From the NCBI RefSeq assembly GCF_036373705.1, contig NC_089863.1:21760619-21824618 (forward strand): a stretch of 64,000 nt of DNA, given 5' to 3'. The translations under genes and the position numbers were made by a program. The stretch's first letter is position 1, and the number at the start of each line of letters is the position of its first letter. Of this stretch, positions 20,266 to 30,776 are shown one piece after another. The notes below the pieces were generated by a model. The model ran no database searches, was not told where the DNA came from, and was given only the letters and a program-made list of their open reading frames with translations. The stretch is from Amia ocellicauda. Lineage: Eukaryota; Chordata; Actinopteri; Amiiformes; Amiidae.

Positions 20266-21444
20266 ATGTTGGAAAAAATGATTAGACAGAAAATAGAGGC
20301 GCATCTCAATGAAAACCATATTCTCGGAGCTAGTCAACATGGGTTTAGACGAGGCAGATCATGTCTTACTAATTTATTAGAATGTTTAGAACATGCAACT
20401 GCAGCTGTAGATCACGTGAAAGCATATGATATGATATACTTAGATTTCCAAAAAGCTTTTGATAAGGTTCCACACCAAAGACTGATCCTCAAATTGGAAG
20501 CTGTAGGCATTCAGGGTAATGTAAGTAGATGGATTATGAACTGGTTGATGTCTAGGAAACAGAGGGTGTCGATTAGAGGAGTCACTTCTAACTGGAATGA
20601 GGTTGTTAGTGGAGTTCCACAGGGATCAGTACTAGGGCCTTTGCATTTTCTAATCTATATTAATGATCTGGACTCTGGGATAGTTAGCAAACTTGTCAAA
20701 TTTGCAGATGATACTAAAATAGGTGGCTCAGCAGATACAATCTTGGCAGCACAGGCTATTCAGAGGGACTTAGATAATATTCAGTTGTGGGCTGACACCT
20801 GGCAAATGAAATTCAATGTGGACAAGTGCAAGGTAATACATGCAGGTAACAAAAATGTCCACTATAATTACACTATGGGAGGTACAGATCTAGATGAAGT
20901 AACGCATGAGAAAGACCTAGGAGTCTATGTGGACTCCTCATTTTCTCCATCCAAGCAATGTGGGGAAGCAATAAAAAAGGCAAACAGAATGCTAGGGTAT
21001 ATTGTCAAAAGTGTAGAATTTAAAACAAGGGCAGTAATGTTAAGACTGTACAATGCGCTAGTTAGACCTCATCTGGAATACTGTGTACAGTTCTGGGCAC
21101 CACACTTCAAGAAGGATATTGCTGCCTTAGAGGCAGTTCAGAGGAGAGCAACCAGACTTATTCCAGGTCTGAAGGGAAAGTCCTACTTGGAGAGACTGAG
21201 GGAACTGAACCTTTTCACCCTGGAACAGAGGAGACTACGTGGGGACTTGATCCAAGTCTTCAAAATCATGAAAGGCATCGACCACATCAAACCAGAGGAG
21301 CTTTTCCAGATCAGCAGGGACACACGCACCCGGGGACACAAATGGAAATTGGGCTTCAAGGCATTCAAAACGGAAAACAGGAGACACTTCTTTACACAGA
21401 GAGTAGTCACAATCTGGAATAAACTACCCAGCGATGTTGTTTAA
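20266..21444 (+). pseudogene. LINE ORF2 reverse transcriptase
   Basis: A 392-codon open frame with the non-LTR RT motifs in order: GFRRGRSCLTNL (about 27-38), IYLDFQKAFDKVPH (57-70), SGVPQGSVLGPL (115-126) and FADD (146-149). A C-terminal region ends WNKLPSDVV. The RT frame is uninterrupted, but its N-terminal link to the endonuclease is deleted, so the element is not complete. Confidence 0.88.
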
Positions 21445-21641
21445 GCTGAAAGTTTGGGAACATTTAAAAATGGTCTGGAAAGGATCCTTGGATCACTTCG
21501 ATATTATTGAACACCAAACGAGCATGAAGAGTCGAATGGTCCCCTCTCGTTTGTAAACTTTCATATGTTCTTAAAAGGGTCTGAAGCAGCATGAAAGAGC
21601 ACACTAAGCAGCTGAGAACAGACAGAGAGGGGAGTGAATAT

Positions 21642-21700
21642 TGCGCTGGCCGGGTCAACTGCTTGGAAGGCAGCTATGCTAACCACTATACCACCAACAC
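21642..21700 (-). pseudogene. tRNA-Gly(TCC) relic lacking the T loop
   Basis: Thirteen bases covering the T loop and part of the T stem are missing, apparently by exchange between two CCGG-type repeats. The acceptor is also altered (GTGTTGG against CCAGCGC). It cannot fold as a tRNA. Confidence 0.8.
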
Positions 21701-21796
21701 TTGAACAAGAAAAGTCTAGCCGCTGTATTCTGGAATGAAGAAAAAAATGAAATGACAAGGGCAATCAAAGCAAGTAAGACAGTAGGCTGTGTGGCA

Positions 21797-21867
21797 TACG
21801 CTAGCCAGAAATCGAACGCAACTCACAAGAACAGGAACCTTGTATGATACCACTACACCACTGGCGC
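21797..21867 (-). pseudogene. Gly-derived tRNA relic, anticodon CCT
   Basis: Full 71-base length. The 5' half GCGCCAGTGGTGTAGTGG is perfect Gly(CCC) sequence. Acceptor GCGCCAG faces CTAGCGT (one mismatch plus G-U), the T stem is TTGCG/TCTGG, and the loop is TTCCTGT. Confidence 0.75.
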
Positions 21868-22117
21868 TGCGGGGAAGCTCTAGATTCTGTCACCGAAGCA
21901 AATGCACAAGACATATAAAACGCGTCCCCTGGGGCACAATGGTCTTTTAATAATTATCTGTAATAATCTGCAGTCGAACTGCTTAATACGAACCTAGCTA
22001 ATCACTACATCACAGGCGCATGGTTGTCATTCAGGGAAAATATGTGTTCACGAATGTTCATCGGAGTGGTTGTCATGCTAAGAGGTCAGTTGGAGTAGAG
22101 GTAGCTGGCCATGCCGT

Positions 22118-22190
22118 GCCTCGTTGGCGCAGTAGGTAGCGCGTCAGTCTCATAATCTGAAGGTGGTGAGTTCGACCCTAACACGAGGCA
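22118..22190 (+). tRNA. tRNA-Met (CAT), array copy
   Basis: Two private changes. A T-stem C to A leaves one mismatch, and an acceptor G to A converts a G-U pair to A-U. This copy is followed by a TTTT run (about 22196), so it has a standard Pol III stop that the others lack. Confidence 0.87.
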
Positions 22191-22305
22191 AGCTCTTTTC
22201 CTTTATCTTTGAGTTCTACCACACTGATCTCCAGCTGCAGAAAAAAGGCGCACACCTGTGCAATAAAGTGGTTGCTTGCGCTGTCTGAAGAAATTCATGG
22301 CAAAA

Positions 22306-22378
22306 TGCCAAATCCTGGGATGGAACAAGGGACCTTTAGATGTTCAGTCTATCGCTCCCCCAACTGAGCTACTTCGGC
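22306..22378 (-). pseudogene. tRNA-Phe-like relic (GAA)
   Basis: Same defects as 5565-5637, with one more change at acceptor position 7 (A to G). Confidence 0.73.
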
Positions 22379-22504
22379 CATTGGTGAGATGACGTCGTGA
22401 TCCCAAAAGTCAAAGTGAAGGAAGCCCTGGCAGAACACAGTCATTGAAAAGTTCATTGTTTTCCATGACGTCGGCAACGACTCAATTTGATCACTGCAGC
22501 ACAA

Positions 22505-22587
22505 GTCAGGATGGCCGAGTGGTGTAAGGTGCTGCGTGCAGGTCATCGTCTCCTGTAGAGGCTTGGCTTTGAATCCCACCTCTGACA
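22505..22587 (+). pseudogene. tRNA-Leu-like relic (CAG)
   Basis: Same sequence and defects as 5762-5844. It marks the start of A unit 1. Confidence 0.74.
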
Positions 22588-23173
22588 AGGGTCCTTTTAC
22601 CACTCAGGAGCACACACTTACCCGTGCTGGCGACAAGGACAACAAGAGTTGAGGACTGTGTTGAAAACGACATTACACAAAGAATTCAATGTTGAAAGAA
22701 ATACATCAATACATAAATCAATGGACATGTATTTATTCATTGATTGATTGACTTCAACATGTCTTAATTTAGTCGCTGTACCCACAAAGCAACACTCAGC
22801 ATAGTGGAGGCTATAGCTCGGCGTTATTGCGTGTACCTTACATGTATCACCCCTGGCACCTGGCCCTGATAACTCCCTACTTTTTGACCACAGTCTGTCT
22901 GTGACTTGAACCCGAGAAGTAAAAATGATGCACATGGGCGCTTGCAATCTCGTTGTTTCAATCACATATCACAGTGGATGCGTACACACGGTGTTTCTAG
23001 GGGATTGCTGGGACAGTAACGAATGTGTTCCTTGCTTTACATGTCATCTAGCGCACAGTAGCTTTTTCTCCTTCTTTTTGACCATTTCATCCACATATTG
23101 TGCCTTTGGGGAACGCCTCCGAAACAGATTTAGAATGCTCTGAGATTCAAGAAACAACAGTGCAACTCTTTTC

Positions 23174-24080
23174 CAGGGTTGTGGGTAACGCGTTACTAAG
23201 TAACGCATTACAGTAATGTTATTACTTTTGGTAGTAACGAGTAACGTAACGTAGTATGGTTCCAAAAGGAGTAATAATATTACAGTTACTGATTCCTTTT
23301 TTTTGTTCTCGTTACTGCATTACACATTGTAACGATATGGTCTTAATAAGGACAATAAGGACGTCTATGTCGTACATTAAAAATATTAGAAAAACTGTCG
23401 TTTGCTGTTACAAATCTGTAGTAAGAGTAATAAGTTAAAGGAGTCAAGTTGAGACATTTAAGATGCAAATCTACTAGCACATATCTTGATGATGATTACA
23501 ATAATAACAATAATAAAAATAAATAGCAAAGATGTATTTTAGTGTTGCACGTTTTCTTATGGTAACGTAATGCTTGTCTGAGTATAATGTTGTCTATACA
23601 CGTTTAGCTACTGCTAATATCTCTTAACAGAAACGTGTATTTATTATGCTGTCTCCAATCATCTAAAGCACAAAGAATAAAACAGCCACAAAAGTCCTTT
23701 CCACACCAGGCTCTATCGCTCGTAGTGTTGCTTTCTGTCTTCATTTTTAAAACGAAACACAGAACCAAACCCACAATCGCTCCGCTCCTCCCACAACAGG
23801 GGGTGGACTTCCGACACTGGCCTGGTTTTCCTGTGGTGCTTTATTAAAACAACAAAAGATAACAGTATGTCTCTGTCATTATCAACTGCTTGTGTTGGTG
23901 TAGCTTTGAAATTGTTTATTGAGGTCCCGCAACGTTTGGGGTGTAATGCAGAGTAATGTAAAAGTAAAGTAACTAATTACATTCTCCAGGAAGTAATAAG
24001 TAAAGTGTTTAGTTACTTTTGATATGAGTAACGAGTACAATGTAAGACATTACTTTTTGTGAGTAACGACCCCAACACTG
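23174..24080 (+). mobile_element. Non-autonomous hAT-like transposon (907 bp)
   Basis: The ends are imperfect inverted repeats: left CAGGGTTGTGGGTAACGCG, right (reverse strand) CAGTGTTGGGGTCGTTAC. The element is flanked by identical 8-base direct repeats CTCTTTTC (23166-23173 and 24081-24088), the duplication size typical of hAT. Subterminal regions are crowded with GTTAC/GTAAC motifs. There is no transposase; the short frames inside show no domain. Family assignment is inference from ends and duplication length. Confidence 0.8.
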
Positions 24081-24331
24081 CTCTTTTCCTTCTCTTTGGG
24101 CTTGTTTGTTTGTTGTTGAAGGAGATACAAAGTTTGAGAGTGTCTCGTTTTATTTCTGAAATATAACTCCCAGAAAGTATGGTCTTTGTGTTCTTGAAAT
24201 TGAATAACCTCAAAAGAAAGAAATGGTCCAATGAATTGCCGAGGAAAAGTCTAGCCGCTGTATTCTGGAATGAAGAAAAAAATGAAATGACAAGGGCAAT
24301 CAAAGCAAGTAAGACAGTAGGCTGTGTGGCA

Positions 24332-24402
24332 TACGCTAGCCAGAAATCGAACGCAACTCACAAGAACAGGAACCTTGTATGATACCACTACACCACTGGC
24401 GC
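24332..24402 (-). pseudogene. Gly-derived tRNA relic, anticodon CCT
   Basis: Same sequence as 21797-21867. Confidence 0.75.
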
Positions 24403-24652
24403 TGCGGGGAAGCTCTAGATTCTGTCACCGAAGCAAATGCACAAGACATATAAAACGCGTCCCCTGGGGCACAATGGTCTTTTAATAATTATCTGTAATA
24501 ATCTGCAGTCGAACTGCTTAATACGTACCTAGCTAATCACTACATCACAGGCGCATGGTTGTCATTCGGGGAAAATATGTGTTCACGAATGTTCATCGGA
24601 GTGGTTGTCATGCTAAGAGGTCAGTTGGAGTAGTTGGAGCTGGCCATGCCGT

Positions 24653-24725
24653 GCCTCGTTGGCGCAGTAGGTAGCGCGTCAGTCTCATAATCTGAAGGTG
24701 GTGAGTTCGACCCTCACACGGGGCA
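24653..24725 (+). tRNA. tRNA-Met (CAT), array copy
   Basis: Identical to the copy at 5377-5449. The upstream flank differs slightly (TAGTTGGAG instead of TAGAGGTAG). Confidence 0.92.
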
Positions 24726-24840
24726 AGCACTCTTCCTTTATCTTTGAGTTCTACCACACTGATCTCCAGCTGCAGAAAAAAGGCGCACACCTGTGCAATA
24801 AAGTGGTTGCTTGCGCTGTCTGAAGAAATTCATGGCAAAA

Positions 24841-24913
24841 TGCCAAATCCTGGGATGTAACAAGGGACCTTTAGATGTTCAGTCTATCGCTCCCCCAACT
24901 GAGCTATTTCGGC
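24841..24913 (-). pseudogene. tRNA-Phe-like relic (GAA)
   Basis: Carries a further T-arm change (TTACATC loop), shared only with 27375-27447. Confidence 0.73.
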
Positions 24914-25039
24914 CATTGGTGAGATGACGTCGTGATCCCAAAAGTCAAAGTGAAGGAAGCCCTGGCAGAACACAGTCATTGAAAAGTTCATTGTTTTCCA
25001 TGACGTCGGCAACGACTCAATTTGATCAGTGGAACACAA

Positions 25040-25122
25040 GTCAGGATGGCCGAGTGGTGTAAGGTGCTGCGTGCAGGTCATCGTCTCCTGTAGAGGCTTG
25101 GCTTTGAATCCCACCTCTGACA
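25040..25122 (+). pseudogene. tRNA-Leu-like relic (CAG)
   Basis: Gene body unchanged. The flank before it reads CAGTGGAACAC rather than CACTGCAACAC. Confidence 0.74.
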
Positions 25123-25708
25123 AGGGTCCTTTTACCACTCAGGAGCACACACTTACCCGTGCTGGCGACAAGGACAACAAGAGTTGAGGACTGTGTTGAA
25201 AACGACATTACACAAAGAATTCAATGTTGAAAGAAATACATCAATACATAAATCAATGGACATGTATTTATTCATTGATTGATTGACTTCAACATGTCTT
25301 AATTTAGTCGCTGTACCCACAAAGCAACACTCAGCATAGTGGAGGCTATAGCTCGGCGTTATTGCGTGTACCTTACATGTATCACCCCTGGCACCTGGCC
25401 CTGATAACTCCCTACTTTTTGACCACAGTCTGTCTGTGACTTCAACCCGAGAAGTAAAAATGATGCACATGGGCGCTTGCAATCTCGTAGTTTCAATCAC
25501 ATATCACAGTGGATGCGTACACACGGTGTTTCTCGGAGATTGCTGGGACAGTAACGAATGTGCTCCTTGCTTTACATGTCATCTAGCGCACAGTAGCTTT
25601 TTCTCCTTCTTTTTGCCCATATCATCCACATATTGTGCCTTTGGGGAACGCCTCCGAAACAGATTTAGAATGCTCTGAGATTCAAGAAACGACAGTGCAA
25701 CTCTTTTC

Positions 25709-26614
25709 CAGGGTTGTGGGTAACGCGTTACTAAGTAACGCATTACAGTAATGTTATTACTTTTGGTAGTAACGAGTAACGTAACGTGGTATGGTTCCAA
25801 AAGGAGTAATAATATTACAGTTACTGATTCCTTTTTTTGTTCTCGTTACTGCATTACACATTGTAACGATATGGTCTTAATAAGGACGATAAGGACGTCT
25901 ATGTCGTACATTAAAAATATTAGAAAAACTGTCGTTTGCAGTTACAAATCTGTAGTAAGAGTAATAAGTTAAAGGAGTCAAGTTGAGACATTTAAGATGC
26001 AGATCTACTAGCACATATCTTGATGATGATTACAATAATAACAATAATAAAAATAAATAGCAAAGATGTATTTTAGTGTTGCACGTTTTCTTATGGTAAC
26101 GTAATGCTTGTCTGAGTATAATGTTGTCTATACACGTTTAGCTACTGCTAATATCTCTTAACAGAAACGTGTATTTATTATGCTGTCTCCAATCATCTAA
26201 AGCACAAAGAATAAAACAGCCACAAAAGTCCTTTCCACACCAGGCTCTATCGCTCGTAGTGTTGCTTTCTGTCTTCATTTTTAAAACGAAACACAGAACC
26301 AAACCCACAATCGCTCCGCTCCTCCCACAACAGGGGGTGGACTTCCGACACTGGCCTGGTTTTCCTGTGGCGCTTTATTAAAACAACAAAAGATAACAGT
26401 ATGTCTCTGTCATTATCAACTGCTTGTGTTGGTGTAGCTTTGAAATTGTTTATTGAGGTCCCGCAACGTTTGGGGTGTAATGCAGAGTAATGTAAAAGTA
26501 AAGTAACTAATTACATTCTCCAGGAAGTAATAAGTAAAGTGTTTAGTTACTTTTGATATGAGTAACGAGTACAATGTAAGACATTACTTTTTGTGAGTAA
26601 CGACCCCAACACTG
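25709..26614 (+). mobile_element. Non-autonomous hAT-like transposon
   Basis: Same insertion site and CTCTTTTC duplication. One T fewer in the poly-T tract near 25830. Confidence 0.8.
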
Positions 26615-26865
26615 CTCTTTTCCTTCTCTTTGGGCTTGTTTGTTTGTTGTTGAAGGAGATACAAAGTTTGAGAGTGTCTCGTTTTATTTCTGAAATATAA
26701 CTCCCAGAAAGTATGGTCTTTGTGTTCTTGAAATTGAATAACCTCAAAAGAAAGAAATGGTCCAATGAATTGCCGAGGAAAAGTCTAGCCGCTGTATTCT
26801 GGAATGAAGAAAAAAATGAAATGACAAGGGCAATCAAAGCAAGTAAGACAGTAGGCTGTGTGGCA

Positions 26866-26936
26866 TACGCTAGCCAGAAATCGAACGCAACTCACAAGAA
26901 CAGGAACCTTGTATGATACCACTACACCACTGGCGC
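26866..26936 (-). pseudogene. Gly-derived tRNA relic, anticodon CCT
   Basis: Same sequence as 21797-21867. Confidence 0.75.
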
Positions 26937-27186
26937 TGCGGGGAAGCTCTAGATTCTGTCACCGAAGCAAATGCACAAGACATATAAAACGCGTCCCCTG
27001 GGGCACAATGGTCTTTTAATAATTATCTGTAATAATCTGCAGTCGAACTGCTTAATACGTACCTAGCTAATCACTACATCACAGGCGCATGGTTGTCATT
27101 CGGGGAAAATATGTGTTCACGAATGTTCATCGGAGTGGTTGTCATGCTAAGAGGTCAGTTGGAGTAGTTGGAGCTGGCCATGCCGT

Positions 27187-27259
27187 GCCTCGTTGGCGCA
27201 GTAGGTAGCGCGTCAGTCTCATAATCTGAAGGTGGTGAGTTCGACCCTCACACGGGGCA
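27187..27259 (+). tRNA. tRNA-Met (CAT), array copy
   Basis: Identical to the reference copy at 5377, with the same upstream variant as 24653. Confidence 0.92.
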
Positions 27260-27374
27260 AGCACTCTTCCTTTATCTTTGAGTTCTACCACACTGATCTC
27301 CAGCTGCAGAAAAAAGGCGCACACCTGTGCAATAAAGTGGTTGCTTGCGCTGTCTGAAGAAATTCATGGCAAAA

Positions 27375-27447
27375 TGCCAAATCCTGGGATGTAACAAGGG
27401 ACCTTTAGATGTTCAGTCTATCGCTCCCCCAACTGAGCTATTTCGGC
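27375..27447 (-). pseudogene. tRNA-Phe-like relic (GAA)
   Basis: Same T-loop variant as the preceding unit. Confidence 0.73.
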
Positions 27448-27573
27448 CATTGGTGAGATGACGTCGTGATCCCAAAAGTCAAAGTGAAGGAAGCCCTGGC
27501 AGAACACAGTCATTGAAAAGTTCATTGTTTTCCATGACGTCGGCAACGACTCAATTTGATCAGTGGAACACAA

Positions 27574-27656
27574 GTCAGGATGGCCGAGTGGTGTAAGGTG
27601 CTGCGTGCAGGTCATCGTCTCCTGTAGAGGCTTGGCTTTGAATCCCACCTCTGACA
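27574..27656 (+). pseudogene. tRNA-Leu-like relic (CAG)
   Basis: Gene body unchanged, with the same upstream flank variant as 25040. Confidence 0.74.
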
Positions 27657-28242
27657 AGGGTCCTTTTACCACTCAGGAGCACACACTTACCCGTGCTGGC
27701 GACAAGGACAACAAGAGTTGAGGACTGTGTTGAAAACGACATTACACAAAGAATTCAATGTTGAAAGAAATACATCAATACATAAATCAATGGACATGTA
27801 TTTATTCATTGATTGATTGACTTCAACATGTCTTAATTTAGTCGCTGTACCCACAAAGCAACACTCAGCATAGTGGAGGCTATAGCTCGGCGTTATTGCG
27901 TGTACCTTACATGTATCACCCCTGGCACCTGGCCCTGATAACTCCCTACTTTTTGACCACAGTCTGTCTGTGACTTCAACCCGAGAAGTAAAAATGATGC
28001 ACATGGGCGCTTGCAATCTCGTAGTTTCAATCACATATCACAGTGGATGCGTACACACGGTGTTTCTCGGAGATTGCTGGGACAGTAACGAATGTGCTCC
28101 TTGCTTTACATGTCATCTAGCGCACAGTAGCTTTTTCTCCTTCTTTTTGCCCATATCATCCACATATTGTGCCTTTGGGGAACGCCTCCGAAACAGATTT
28201 AGAATGCTCTGAGATTCAAGAAACGACAGTGCAACTCTTTTC

Positions 28243-29148
28243 CAGGGTTGTGGGTAACGCGTTACTAAGTAACGCATTACAGTAATGTTATTACTTTTGG
28301 TAGTAACGAGTAACGTAACGTGGTATGGTTCCAAAAGGAGTAATAATATTACAGTTACTGATTCCTTTTTTTGTTCTCGTTACTGCATTACACATTGTAA
28401 CGATATGGTCTTAATAAGGACGATAAGGACGTCTATGTCGTACATTAAAAATATTAGAAAAACTGTCGTTTGCAGTTACAAATCTGTAGTAAGAGTAATA
28501 AGTTAAAGGAGTCAAGTTGAGACATTTAAGATGCAGATCTACTAGCACATATCTTGATGATGATTACAATAATAACAATAATAAAAATAAATAGCAAAGA
28601 TGTATTTTAGTGTTGCACGTTTTCTTATGGTAACGTAATGCTTGTCTGAGTATAATGTTGTCTATACACGTTTAGCTACTGCTAATATCTCTTAACAGAA
28701 ACGTGTATTTATTATGCTGTCTCCAATCATCTAAAGCACAAAGAATAAAACAGCCACAAAAGTCCTTTCCACACCAGGCTCTATCGCTCGTAGTGTTGCT
28801 TTCTGTCTTCATTTTTAAAACGAAACACAGAACCAAACCCACAATCGCTCCGCTCCTCCCACAACAGGGGGTGGACTTCCGACACTGGCCTGGTTTTCCT
28901 GTGGCGCTTTATTAAAACAACAAAAGATAACAGTATGTCTCTGTCATTATCAACTGCTTGTGTTGGTGTAGCTTTGAAATTGTTTATTGAGGTCCCGCAA
29001 CGTTTGGGGTGTAATGCAGAGTAATGTAAAAGTAAAGTAACTAATTACATTCTCCAGGAAGTAATAAGTAAAGTGTTTAGTTACTTTTGATATGAGTAAC
29101 GAGTACAATGTAAGACATTACTTCTTGTGAGTAACGACCCCAACACTG
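28243..29148 (+). mobile_element. Non-autonomous hAT-like transposon
   Basis: Same site and duplication. Left part identical to 25709. Confidence 0.8.
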
Positions 29149-29399
29149 CTCTTTTCCTTCTCTTTTGGCTTGTTTGTTTGTTGTTGAAGGAGATACAAAG
29201 TTTGAGAGTGTCTCGTTTTATTTCTGAAATATAACTCCCAGAAAGTATGGTCTTTGTGTTCTTGAAATTGAATAACCTCAAAAGAAAGAAATGGTCCAAT
29301 GAATTGCCGAAGAAAAGTCTAGCCGCTGTATTCTGGAATGAAGAAAAAAATGAAATGACAAGGGCAATCAAAGCAAGTAAGACAGTAGGCTGTGTGGCA

Positions 29400-29470
29400 T
29401 ACGCTAGCCAGAAATCGAACGCAACTCACAAGAACAGGAACCTTGTATGATACCACTACACCACTGGTGC
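29400..29470 (-). pseudogene. Gly-derived tRNA relic, anticodon CCT
   Basis: An extra acceptor change gives a 5' end of GCACCAG. Confidence 0.73.
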
Positions 29471-29720
29471 AGCGGGGAAGCTCTAGATTCTGTCACCGAA
29501 GCAAATGCACAAGACATATAAAACGCGTCCCCTGGGGCACAATGGTCTTTTAATAATTATCTGTAATAATCTGCAGTCGAACTGCTTAATACGTACCTAG
29601 CTAATCACTACATCACAGGCGCATGGTTGTCATTCGGGGAAAATATGTGTTCACGAATGTTCATCGGAGTGGTTGTCATGCTAAGAGGTCAGTTGGAGTA
29701 GAGGGAGCTGGCCATGCCGT

Positions 29721-29793
29721 GCCTCGTTGGCGCAGTAGGTAGCGCGTCAGTCTCATAATCTGAAGGTGGTGAGTTCGACCCTCACACGGGGCA
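29721..29793 (+). tRNA. tRNA-Met (CAT), array copy
   Basis: Gene body identical to 5377-5449. Upstream flank reads TAGAGGGAG. Confidence 0.92.
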
Positions 29794-29908
29794 AGCACTC
29801 TTCCTTTATCTTTGAGTTCTACCACACTGATCTCCAGCTGCAGAAAAAAGGTGCACACCTGTGCAATAAAGTGGTTGCTTGCGCTGTCTGAAGAAATTCA
29901 TGGCAAAA

Positions 29909-29981
29909 TGCCAAATCCTGGGATGGAACAAGGGACCTTTAGATGTTCAGTCTATCGCTCCCCCAACTGAGCTATTTCGGC
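29909..29981 (-). pseudogene. tRNA-Phe-like relic (GAA)
   Basis: Same sequence as 5565-5637. Confidence 0.74.
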
Positions 29982-30107
29982 CATTGGTGAGATGACGTCG
30001 TGATCCCAAAAGTCAAAGTGAAGGAAGCCCTGGCAGAACACAGTCATTGAAAAGTTCATTGTTTTCCATGACGTCGGCAACGACTCAATTTGATCACTGC
30101 AACACAA

Positions 30108-30190
30108 GTCAGGATGGCCGAGTGGTGTAAGGTGCTGCGTGCAGGTCATCGTCTCCTGTAGAGGCTTGGCTTTGAATCCCACCTCTGACA
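30108..30190 (+). pseudogene. tRNA-Leu-like relic (CAG)
   Basis: Gene body unchanged. Confidence 0.74.
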
Positions 30191-30776
30191 AGGGTCCTTT
30201 TACCACTCAGGAGCACACACTTACCCGTGCTGGCGACAAGGACAACAAGAGTTGAGGACTGTGTTGAAAACGACATTACACAAAGAATTCAATGTTGAAA
30301 GACATACATCAATACATAAATCAATGGACATGTATTTATTCATTGATTGATTGACTTCAACATGTCTTAATTTAGTCGCTGTACCCACAAAGCAACACTC
30401 AGCATAGTGGAGGCTATAGCTCGGCGTTATTGCGTGTACCTTACATGTATCACCCCTGGCACCTGGCCCTGATAACTCCCTACTTTTTGACCACAGTCTG
30501 TCTGTGACTTGAACCCGAGAAGTAAAAATGATGCACATGGGCACTTGCAATCTCGTTGTTTCAATCACATATCACAGTGGATGCGTACACACGGTGTTTC
30601 TCGGAGATTGCTGGGACAGTAACGAATGTGTTCCTTGCTTTACATGTCATCTAGCGCACAGTAGCTTTTTCTCCTTCTTTTTGCCCATATCATCCACATA
30701 TTGTGCCTTTGGGGAACGCCTCCGAAACAGATTTAGAATGCTCTGAGATTCAAGAAACGACAGTGCAACTCTTTTC

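Larger units (their letters stand above)
17834..21575 (+). mobile_element. CR1-like LINE, long copy with ORF1 and ORF2 relics
   Basis: Runs from a 5' region beginning AAGTATTTACAAGTTGCC to the tail near TATGTTCTT. It includes an ORF1 esterase-like segment, an ORF2 endonuclease and a nearly complete RT. Internally deleted at about 20214, where sequence between the endonuclease and RT is lost. Flanked on the left by hAT remnant and on the right by the Gly-TCC relic. Confidence 0.87.
5762..22504 (+). repeat. C-type array unit carrying the provirus and a long LINE
   Basis: From one Leu-like tRNA to the next this unit is 16743 bp. It follows the B plan up to the hAT left tip. A complete provirus then replaces the solo LTR, followed by a truncated LINE and the Gly-TCC, iMet, Arg-like and Gly-CCC block. 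A second, longer LINE interrupts the hAT remnant at about 17834. After that LINE a damaged Gly-TCC relic (21642-21700) is joined directly to the A-type Gly-like, Met and Phe-like block. The junction near 21705 looks like an unequal recombination product. Confidence 0.85.
22505..25039 (+). repeat. A-type array unit 1 (about 2.53 kb)
   Basis: Leu-like (+), about 590 bp of spacer, hAT-like element, Gly-derived relic (-), Met (+), Phe-like (-). The spacer 22588-23165 contains no recognisable gene. This is the simplest form of the repeat. The next four units follow head to tail with spacings of 2534, 2534, 2528 and 2532 bp. Confidence 0.92.
25040..27573 (+). repeat. A-type array unit 2
   Basis: It appears identical by eye to the following unit over nearly its whole length, including private variants such as a Phe-like T-arm change at 24841 and 27375. 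That points to a very recent duplication or gene conversion. Confidence 0.92.
27574..30107 (+). repeat. A-type array unit 3
   Basis: The first two thirds match unit 2. From about 29120 onward it shares variants with unit 4 instead (for example, one fewer G in the stretch after the hAT right end). The copy therefore looks mosaic, as expected from exchange between array members. Confidence 0.9.

Noticed and set aside
23040-23265. Small frame ending KKKEKKLLCAR as a possible nuclear protein fragment
   Set aside because: It spans the hAT boundary and differs among units by frame-neutral and frame-breaking changes alike.
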